From contig NC_080571.1 in NCBI RefSeq assembly GCF_030247185.1, positions 39,277,502 to 39,341,501 on the forward strand: a stretch of 64,000 bases of DNA, written 5' to 3'. Under the pieces are notes generated by a model. The model worked only from the letters and a program-made list of their open reading frames with translations. It did not search any database and was not told the origin of the DNA. The position numbers and the translations under genes are program-made. This DNA is from Malaya genurostris (lineage: Eukaryota; Arthropoda; Insecta; Diptera; Culicidae). Shown here in pieces: positions 55,661-64,000 of this stretch (positions within the stretch are counted from its first letter, which is position 1; every line of letters begins with the position of its first letter).

Positions 55661-55674
55661 GTCGCACGATCAAC

Positions 55675-56130
55675 ATATCGTCTTAAAAAATATGTTGCTT
55701 TGCGATAACTCAATTTATTTACACGTTTAAAAATGGAATCTCTTCGTAAAGGTTTGTACTTTTACAATACTTTTTCATACTTTGTTTGGAAAACATTTTT
55801 CCATTTTTTTTAATATGTGTTGGACTTTTGATAATTTTTCGGATTTTCATATATATTAAAACTAATTTTGAAAAGGCCTAAAAAATTGCATCGAATTCTA
55901 CTTACATTTTTTCTAATATTGTTATTTGTCAAAGAGTAAACAAAATAATAATCACAACAATTTGCTTAAGCTGCGCGTGCATGCAGCTCGTTTATGTAGT
56001 AGATACTTAGGTAATAGAGGTAGATTCTACGTAGATAAAACCAAAAAAAACTGTTTTTAAAATAAAGTGAATATATCTCAAAAAATATTCATTTTACATT
56101 ATTTATATCTTCAGCAAAACTACTTCAAAT
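55675..56130. other. No feature recognised
   Basis: AT-rich, no repeats or ORFs that I can support. Confidence 0.3.
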
Positions 56131-56248
56131 GTTTTTGCCTTTCTCATATAGAAAAGCTATGCAATGACTGTGAAAACCGACTTTTGAACCGAGGCCCGGA
56201 GGGCCGAGTGTCATATACCATTCGACTCAGTTCGTCGAGTACGCAAAA

Positions 56249-56327
<79 letters not shown>

Positions 56328-56870
56328 ATGTGTGTATGTAACGTTTTTGCAATAACTTTTCTCCGAGATGGCTGAACCGATTTTCACAAACTTAGATTCA
56401 AATTAAAGGTCTCGTGGTCCCATAAAAAATTCCTGAATATTATTTGGATCCGACTTCCGGTTCCGGAGTTATGGGATGAAATGTGTAAAACAAATGAAAA
56501 TATGTGTTCTAACTTTTCTCATCGATGGCGCGACCGATTTTCACATACTTAGGTTCAAATGAAAGGTCCTGTGGTCCCATACATAATTCCTGAAATTCAT
56601 CCTGATCTGACTTCCGGATCTGGAAGTGTGTTAAAATTTTTATACCGACACTGAAAAGAGCGAAAAATCGTAAAAAGTTTTCTAAATCGACCTCAAATCT
56701 TCTCCAATTGATAGTTTTTATCAGTAGACGGTCAAGCAAACCGATTTCGGTCCTAAAAGAATGGAATTGAAGAAAATTATTGTGACGAATACCACAGTAT
56801 TATATATGGTAATATGATTAATATGAGAAAGTCATCATTACACCACTAGGTGGATTAAAACAGGTTTTTT
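56131..56870 (+). repeat. R family element, copy with a long TG run
   Basis: 'gcctttctcatatagaaaag', 'aaccgaggcccggagggccg', 'cattcgactcagttcgtcga', TG run, two 'acttccggttccgg'-type modules, end 'gtcatcattacaccactagg' and 'tggattaaaac'. Confidence 0.88.
56253..56324. repeat. (TG)36 microsatellite inside an R element
   Basis: About 36 uninterrupted TG units at the position where other R copies have short 'tgtgtgtgta' runs, so it expanded from a motif carried by the family. Confidence 0.97.
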
Positions 56871-57109
56871 CTTCAAAATGAGATAGAAAAAAAAACTTTT
56901 TGTAAAAAAAAATTGATGCTACTCCCTTAACAAAAATTAAGGTGCCACTTTCAAAAGATGCGTAAAATAATCTTGTAAAACTTCTTCCAAGACACGTTAG
57001 ATCTTAAAAATCAGTGAAAGTCAGTACAGACTTTTGACCGTCTTTTTCCAGTTTTGGACCACTGTGCTTTGTGGCAAACAGTCGCCGTCAACCAGCAGCA
57101 GCAACAAAC

Positions 57110-57540
57110 TGAATTTTGGATTGAATTCTAGAACTGAATTTAGAATTTAGTTTCAGACTTCGGTATCAAAATTTAGTTTCAGATTACAGATTCAAAATAA
57201 AAAAAAAACTATGACTCTAGATGTAAATGATAATTGTTGATTTTAAAACTGGTTTCTTGACTAGATTTTGGTACTTAATTTAGTTCCTCAATTTACGGTC
57301 GGGATTCGAATCCAGAATTCTGAATTAGGATTTCAACTTCAGAATTTGTGAACAAAATTGGAATCAATTTTGGATCTGGATTCTGAAACTAAATGTTAGG
57401 TTTGAATTCCGAACCTGAACTTTAGAAATGACTTCTGAACAAGAATTCAATTCCGATATTCAGTTTAAGAGTTCAATTTCTAAGTTCTGTATCAGAATTA
57501 ATTTTCAGAATTCGGAATCTGCATGCTGGAACTAAATTCG
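57110..57540. repeat. Degenerate TTCAGAATTCGGAATC-word repeat
   Basis: 'gaattctagaactgaattta', 'ggattctgaaactaaat', 'gaattccgaacctgaac' and 'tccgatattcagtttaag' show a loose 10-13-base vocabulary around GAATTC. Too diverged for a fixed period. Confidence 0.5.
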
Positions 57541-57649
57541 CTTTCAAACTGACTAAAAAATGATGCAAAACCGGGACACATCGGAACGTGCTGGTACGGA
57601 AAAAGAACCGCCACCGCCTAGCACACAGCGTGCTTTGTTCAATTTTGTA

Positions 57650-57925
57650 TAGCGTGCAGGGTTGCCACATTTTAATCTATATTAACTTGATATAACTGTT
57701 TGTTTGTTATATAATTGAAAAGGTTATGGTAATTTATACCCAAAGAAAGTTTTTTTATATTTAAAAGACATTTTTATTCAGGCCTATTTGCGTACAAGCT
57801 TTACGTGGCCGATTGAGCCGATTTTTTAAATGAAAGAAAAAAATTTGTATTCGATCTCGTTGTCACTCTTTTTCTAGTGGGAGAGCCTCCATTTCCCTAC
57901 TGCGAGGATTGAGGGGCACAGTAAT
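57650..57925. other. Solitary CAGGGTTGCCA end and no gene
   Basis: 57656-57667 reads 'cagggttgccac', a MITE-like end for which I found no partner. The remainder is AT-rich. Confidence 0.3.
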
Positions 57926-57929
57926 GAAA

Positions 57930-58897
57930 AACAGAATCAGTCTTGCTGCAATTCAGAGACTGAAAACTGATAAAAGACTAGATTTATTAGATATTTCTTT
58001 GCCAAATTCTTACATATATGTACTTGAGAATCGAACTTTTTTCTCGTCAAGTATGGTTTTACATTGGAGCAATTCCAGAAATGGGAAACAAGTAATGAGA
58101 TTATTAAAATCATCATTTCTGTTGCAATATTTTTATTTTGCACCAATAATTGCAATATTTTGGATTTCAGTGTGAAAGACATTAAACGCACAGGTCAACC
58201 TTCAAAATTGAAGATAAATGGAGAAGTGGATCGCTGTTTTCCGCTAAGCCATTTCTTATCGTCTACACGTCATGGAAAATATCCAGAAGGTGGGAAAACG
58301 GATTCCTCATGAGCTGAATGACAGACAGTAGGAAAGCAAAACAACGGTAAGCGAAAAGTTTCTTATGCGATATAAAGCAGCGAATTTGCTGACCTGGATG
58401 CTAGATGAGTAATGGCTTTTTTTTGAGAATCTCAAGAGCAGAAAATTATGGGTCCACCCAGGGCAACCATTGACATCAACCGCAAAATCTAATCACTGCA
58501 GAAAGAAAAAGATGCTGTGCATTTCGTGGGATTAAAATGGTGTCTTATACTTACATACTTATCTTAAATTCTTGACCAGAATTTCCCACACTACATTTTT
58601 CAGTGCGACAGGGCCTCCGCTCATACAACGACAATAATCAACAACTTCATTTTTAGACTTAGATGGAATCTTTTGTCCCACGTGCCATACTTCTCAAAAT
58701 AGGCTCTTTCCGACTTTTGTTTTCAACGATGCCTCAAGCACTTGTTGAGCAGCACTTCACTAGTAAATAAAAATGTGGAACAATTACTTCAAGAGTGGAT
58801 TGCTTTAAAAGATGAACTATTCTTTCGACGTGGTGTTCGTTACTAGTCGAAAGCTAAAAAATGCGTAGCAATTCGAAAAATGATTAATAAAAGTAGC
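57930..58897 (+). pseudogene. Mariner transposase pseudogene
   Basis: Plus strand, several stops and shifts. Near 58150 'DFSVKDIKRTGQPSKLK' matches the region between the HTH motifs. After a frame change near 58270, 'IQKVGKRIPHELND' and then 'LTWMLDE' (first catalytic Asp region) follow. 'LKSRKLWVHPGQP' is near 58425. Around 58600 'QCDRASAHT' is in the position of the second Asp motif. 58690-58870 carries eroded forms of the C-terminal 'ASKDE.FF..G' region. Start is uncertain (57930-58150). Terminal repeats not seen. Confidence 0.8.
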
Positions 58898-58910
58898 ATG
58901 AATCCAAAGT

Positions 58911-59126
58911 GAGATTGTCCCGGGTTGGCGGTTCAATGCATAGGACGCTGGTCTTACAAGCCAGTTGTCGTATGTTCGAGCCCCGACCTGGAAGGGTTCT
59001 TAGTGTCAGTAGGATCCATAGTACTAGCCATGCAATGATTCTGTACACTAAGAATCGGCTGCGAAGTCTGTTGAAACAGAAAGGCCAAATTCCAAAAAAG
59101 GAATGTAATGCCAAGACTTTGCTTTT
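58911..59126 (+). mobile_element. tRNA-derived SINE, copy 2, with 13-bp target duplication
   Basis: Same element as 15540-15748, differing at only a handful of positions. ATGAATCCAAAGT flanks it (58898-58910, 59127-59139). Eight extra bases (58911-58918) lie between the left duplication and the shared start 'cccgggttggcgg'. It sits directly after the mariner pseudogene. Confidence 0.9.
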
Positions 59127-59139
59127 ATGAATCCAAAGT

Positions 59140-60290
59140 ATACCTGAAGAAATCAATGGAAACGATTTCTATCTTTTTTCCGAGCATAAAAAAAAACGTT
59201 CCGCATTTCGTCTTACAAATGCGGGGCAATCACACCTGTCACATGTAATTTGTGGAATTGCAAAAATGTTGACCACAGCTCAACAGCAACGGAATATTGA
59301 TACCACAATGACGCGAAAAGAAACGCTTCTTCCTCATCTTGTCTTCTGCCGAACAGAAAACGGCATTTCCACCCTATACCCGATTTTACTATGCTGCCCG
59401 AAACTCATATCTCACTTCGAACGATATTCGTTATTTCGATTTCACTCATGCCTGGAGCAATATGTGGGCAGAATAAATACACCGGGAAGAGAGTTTGGCA
59501 GGTGTCACGTCAAATTTATTATCAGCCTACTGTTCCGACAGACAGAAAACTGACAAAACGGCGATTGATCGGTTTCTCTATCGATGAAGTTATCCGCACA
59601 CGCTTTCGCCTGTTAGACATGCTATTGACGTTTTCCTCCCTTTTCTCTTTGGCTGTCAGCTTGGTTATTCGGCATGTTTGAAAATGTGGAAATTGTGTGG
59701 AATTCACTACCGGCAGTTCTGTATATTTTTTTTTGTACGAAGCTGGTTACAACGATGTGGGCGAGTTTTCGTTCGTGAAAATAAAAGGCAATTTATTTTA
59801 CTTGTTCTTCGAATTGCCAAATTCGACAATGCAGCTGGGGTGGGGAAGGACAACCAAGTACCATGGATGGCGACAGAGAAGGACCATAGCGGCCCATTCT
59901 TCAGATGTGAATTGTTGAACGATGAGAAAATATGACATATATATTTTTTTTGAAAAGAAAAATTAGTATAGGAATGTGATGGAGAAGTCCCGGCTTGGTA
60001 TTCAGGAAACTGCTTGATTTTCTACAATCAACCATAGAAACAATAGACCTGGCATCCTTGCATCTGGCAGAACAGTGCTGAATCGTTTTGACATTTTCAG
60101 TGTTTGTTTTCATTTCTTTTACTTCCTTGTAATTATTTCAGTCTTTGAATATTCTCTAGATGAACAACTGATAGAGGTAAACGTTCCGATAATATTTCAT
60201 ACTCCAGCGGTGATGCTGACAACTTATTATGCTTCTTCTGCTTTTTTTTCTTGGGATAACATATTTATGCTTTATATGATAGTTGACTGA
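59140..60290. other. No gene recognised; one solitary MITE end
   Basis: Several overlapping short frames (59266-59553, 59391-59681, 59678-59935) without motifs. 60047-60060 'acctggcatccttg' is a right end of the CAGRGATGCCAG family lacking a left partner. Confidence 0.35.
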
Positions 60291-60299
60291 CCGTTACAA

Positions 60300-62093
60300 A
60301 CCGTCCACATATCCCGAAACAGTATAAACGGTATAAAATTTTAAACACTTAACCCAGTAGCTCCGGAACTGGAAGTCGGACCCAGAGGAACTTTAGGAAT
60401 TTTATATGGGATCGTCTACTTGAACATAAATTCGTGATAATCGGCCCAGCCATCTCTCATAAAATAAATTAAGTTCCGTTTTGGTATATTTGAACGCTAT
60501 TTTTGGTGCTTCCGGAATCGGAAATCGGGAACCAGGATAACCGGAGTTAGTTTAGAAACTTTTTCTTTTGCTTCGCTGCATTAAGGGCTGAGGCTAGTGT
60601 GTTTTAGGGCGTTTTAAAGGGCTATTTTCACGCTTCAAATCTGATTTCCTCAGAAACGGTGTCGAATATCAAAAAACCCAACTGAAAATCTCTTAGAAAA
60701 TTAGTTTAGATTATTCTGTAGAAATTTCAGAATGATTCATTGACTTTAGCGGTCGAGAAAGTCTTTTTCTGAAGGAAGAATTGCATAGCTGGAAACGCCG
60801 TCTTTCAACTTGTCCATTGAATATCTCGCCTTCAAAAGCATGGATCAAAAATCTATCCTGACAATGTCTAGATAATTTAATTTAGATGCGATTAGTGCAT
60901 AAAAACATATATGTTGTCGCGATAAAAGTGAAGGGAAAGTTATTTTTGTAAAGGTTAGTCGATTTCTATGGCGGCGCCATTTTAGTGCCCTGGTAACGTA
61001 ACGAAACATAAGAGAAATAAAATCGGCTCGAAAAGGCTGCCAAACAAGCGGCAGCTTTATTGGATTTTATGTGATGTAGTCACACTTGCCACACCGAGAG
61101 CCATTTTGCACATTTGCGAGAGAGCATGGAGAGAAATGGAATACGCACAGCGAGCCACGTGGTTTTACGCGACCTAGTGGCCTCAGCCCTTAAGAGACGA
61201 TATACAATTTTTTACACTCTTCACCCTGTAATTCCGGTACCAAAAGTCTTACGCGAAAGAAATTCTAAAGTTCTGTATAGGATGCACGCTGTGTGCATTG
61301 TTCGTAAAGTTGCGTTCTCTTCATCCGTACCAACACGTACCGGTTTTGTATCGTCATTTCAGATGACGGTTTGAAAGTATTTAACACACCCTGTAATAAC
61401 GAAACCGCAACCGATCTGGATGAAATTTTGCAGTAGCTTTGCTGACAATGTGAACTTTAATTTAAATTTTTTAAAGATTGGTGAAAATCGGTTTAAGCAT
61501 CGCTCAGAAATCGAAGTGAGTTCTACTTTTGGAATTTTTCTTCATTACTTTCGTTGCTTCCGGAACAGGAAACGGAAGACCCGCAGTGCCGAATTATGTT
61601 TATAAACCTACTAACTCATGAAATTCTGCAAAGTAGAAAAAGTTATTAGTCAGTTTTTTTTGGAATTTTTCCCTGTTTTTGAAAATATTTTTTTTTTAAA
61701 TGCTCATGAAAATGAAAATTTTCCACTAATCGTAGTTGCTTTAGTTGCAGAATCGGAAGTCGAATCCGCATGAAATGCTCTAGAAATTTTTAAAGATCTA
61801 TAAGACCTTTCAGTTGAATCTTAGTTTTTAAGAATCGGAAAAGCCGTTCCCAAGAAAATCAAGTGCACATATGTTCCTTCATGATTACATATTGGCCTGA
61901 AACTCCGGAACCGGGAGTCGGATCAAAATGAAATTCACTAGCATGCTATGGGATCAAAACACCTCTCAATTGAATCATAGTTTGAGAAAATCTGTTCAGT
62001 CATCTCCGAGAAAAGTAAGTGTTTTTTTACATACATACACACAGACATTTGCTCATTTCGTCGATCTAAATCAAATGATCGGTTTTCACAGTC
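60300..62093 (-). repeat. R family element(s), eroded, hosting a MITE and bordering the hexamer array
   Basis: Reverse orientation modules 'agctccggaactggaagtcgg' (60360), 'ttccggaatcggaaatcgg' (60510), 'gttgcttccggaacaggaaac' (61555), 'actccggaaccgggagtcgg' (61902), then 'acacagacatttgctcat' and 'tcggttttcacagtc' at the edge of the array. The piggyBac-type MITE occupies 60585-61189. The 'gagggccg' part is lost. Confidence 0.7.
60585..61189. mobile_element. 605-bp piggyBac-type MITE, copy 2 (TTAA flanks)
   Basis: Begins GGGCTGAGGCTAGT after TTAA (60581-60584) and ends TAGTGGCCTCAGCCC before TTAA (61190-61193). The interior follows copy 1 throughout with small deletions. Confidence 0.92.
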
Positions 62094-63103
62094 GGACTGG
62101 GACTGGGACTGGGACTGGGACTGGGACTGGGACTGGGACTGGGACTGGGACTGGGACTGGGACTGGGACTGGGACTGGGACTGGGACTGGGACTGGGACT
62201 GGGACTGGGACTGGGACTGGGACTGGGACTGGGACTGGGACTGGGACTGGGACTGGGACTGGGACTGGGACTGGGACTGGGACTGGGACTGGGACTGGGA
62301 CTGGGACTGGGACTGGGACTGGGACTGGGACTGGGACTGGGACTGGGACTGGGACTGGGACTGGGACTGGGACTGGGACTGGGACTGGGACTGGGACTGG
62401 GACTGGGACTGGGACTGGGACTGGGACTGGGACTGGGACTGGGACTGGGACTGGGACTGGGACTGGGACTGGGACTGGGACTGGGACTGGGACTGGGACT
62501 GGGACTGGGACTGGGACTGGGACTGGGACTGGGACTGGGACTGGGACTGGGACTGGGACTGGGACTGGGACTGGGACTGGGACTGGGACTGGGACTGGGA
62601 CTGGGACTGGGACTGGGACTGGGACTGGGACTGGGACTGGGACTGGGACTGGGACTGGGACTGGGACTGGGACTGGGACTGGGACTGGGACTGGGACTGG
62701 GACTGGGACTGGGACTGGGACTGGGACTGGGACTGGGACTGGGACTGGGACTGGGACTGGGACTGGGACTGGGACTGGGACTGGGACTGGGACTGGGACT
62801 GGGACTGGGACTGGGACTGGGACTGGGACTGGGACTGGGACTGGGACTGGGACTGGGACTGGGACTGGGACTGGGACTGGGACTGGGACTGGGACTGGGA
62901 CTGGGACTGGGACTGGGACTGGGACTGGGACTGGGACTGGGACTGGGACTGGGACTGGGACTGGGACTGGGACTGGGACTGGGACTGGGACTGGGACTGG
63001 GACTGGGACTGGGACTGGGACTGGGACTGGGACTGGGACTGGGACTGGGACTGGGACTGGGACTGGGACTGGGACTGGGACTGGGACTGGGACTGGGACT
63101 GGG
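62094..63103. repeat. (GGACTG)n hexanucleotide array, ~168 uninterrupted copies
   Basis: 1,010 bases with no interruption that I can see. The plus strand reads GGGACT per unit, so G3 runs are spaced by ACT, the pattern of G-quadruplex-forming DNA. The array yields fake frames of Gly-Thr (61928-63118) and Pro-Val (62086-63135 minus). It lies at the broken edge of an R element. Confidence 0.99.
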
Positions 63104-63104
63104 A

Positions 63105-64000
63105 AGTTAAAGGGATAAATTAAATTTTGACACACTTAAATTCACTTTAGTTTTGTTTTCTTTATTTAAGAGACTAACTTCTCAGGCAACTGGTTCGAAC
63201 ATAGATTCGTCAGTAAACAACAAATGTATCGAAATGAATACAACCGTTCGACAAGATTTCGACGATTGAGTAAACTCACTGAAACTCGGTGAGACACTTG
63301 TCATCTAATGATTGTTGTGTTATTTTGCTTTCATTTTTTCAACTTTTGCGTAGTAATAGCAAATACAAATTATAATACGGAATACTTCGACAAATTTTCA
63401 AGGACACATTTTGCATCGTGCGGTACACTGTCATGATACACTGTCAAAGTGACAATGTACTTTATTGAATTTTCTATGAAACTGGCATCTCTGATGCCGC
63501 ATATAGATTAACCATAGAAACTGTTTATTATTGTAATAAACAACAGTATTTATTTTTTCAAGCTGCAGGAACTCAAGGGCCAAAAAGCATTTTTTTAATG
63601 AAATAACCTAGTTTCGTAAAAGCTCCACAGAAAGGAAAGTCAACATGGAAAAATAAAACTTATTACAAGTACTGGAATCGATCAAAAATATGAATCAAGT
63701 TCGTAGTTGTGAACCTTCTCTCTACTGCCAAATCAAAACCTATTAGTGACACACTAAAACCATCGAAGTGACTTACAGTCCGGACCACGCGCATGTCTAA
63801 GGGGACCAAAATCGCAACCTGCAGTACGACAACCCCACGAAGCAACGAGCAGAATGTTACAGATCTGCTACTGACGTTCCACCCGATCTCGGCAAAGGAA
63901 GTCGAAACAGACACCGTTTACAGGTGTTACAGGTGTTATAGGTGTTACAGAGCAGGTGAATGGATTTTGAGCTCAACTGTCAGATGACTAGAGAGGAAAA
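63105..64000. other. No gene recognised
   Basis: 63480-63495 has 'actggcatctctg', another solitary CAGAGATGCCAG-family end. A 64-codon frame at 63793-63987 includes a less AT-rich block and a 9-bp triplication (63918-63950, 'ttacaggtg' type) reading as R-C-Y repeats. Not recognised, weak coding support. Confidence 0.35.

Noticed and set aside
61928..63135. Gly-Thr (396 codons) and Pro-Val (349 codons) repeat proteins
   Set aside because: Both are translations of the perfect hexamer array, on opposite strands.
63793..63987. A small R-C-Y repeat protein
   Set aside because: Driven by a 9-bp triplication; 64 codons with no further support.

Overview
The window looks like repeat-rich, AT-rich intergenic or intronic DNA from an insect, most likely a mosquito (Culicidae) or a close dipteran. 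This is an inference from four things: a repeat family carrying the 'cattcgactcagttcg' motif next to short 'tgtgtg' runs, jockey-, RTE- and Ty3/gypsy-type retroelements, several mariner-type transposons, and many MITEs. There is no bacterial, organellar or viral gene organisation. Almost every long open frame is a transposable-element protein or read-through of a tandem repeat.

Layout. 1-4410: a degenerate ~15-bp word repeat, interrupted by a 117-bp satellite that ends in an inverted arm. 5181-5525: the only good candidate host coding exon, rich in His and Gln. 6371-8865: a cluster of MITEs and fold-back elements. 9456-11805: a 2.3-kb array of an 18-bp unit that is open in five of six frames. 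12817-15920: further inverted-repeat elements, a possible 28-nt microexon whose donor sequence is duplicated by a MITE insertion, and a tRNA-derived SINE with a clean target-site duplication. 16062-17180: first long copy of the recurrent 'R' family (others at 32227, 33113, 33392, 56131 and 60300). 19192-29043: a Ty3/gypsy element on the minus strand (5' LTR, leader, gag, protease-RT-RNase H, integrase). It lacks a 3' LTR and is split by a nearly complete jockey-type LINE on the plus strand.

29642-30280 and 60585-61189 are two copies of a TTAA-flanked, piggyBac-type MITE. 30940-43400 holds a GGGTTC-word repeat, R copies, an internally deleted mariner nested in an R copy at a TA site, an eroded RTE-like LINE, a second mariner pseudogene and a 1.9-kb polypyrimidine array. 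43790-48206 holds hAT-type MITEs and a cluster of 'ATTAGGTTTTGCACGA' elements. 50111-55655 holds a 1.84-kb inverted-repeat element with a MITE nested inside, a LINE RT fragment, and another nested pair. 57930-59126 is a third mariner pseudogene with a SINE just after it. 62094-63103 is an uninterrupted ~168-copy GGACTG array.

There is no operon-like cooperation between genes. The story is one of layered insertions, which can be ordered: LINE into gypsy, mariner into R, hAT MITEs into larger inverted-repeat elements, SINE into an older repeat whose empty relative is also present. The most unusual signals are the short-word arrays and their relation to transposon ends, especially the polypyrimidine arrays that abut the same terminus of the R family.
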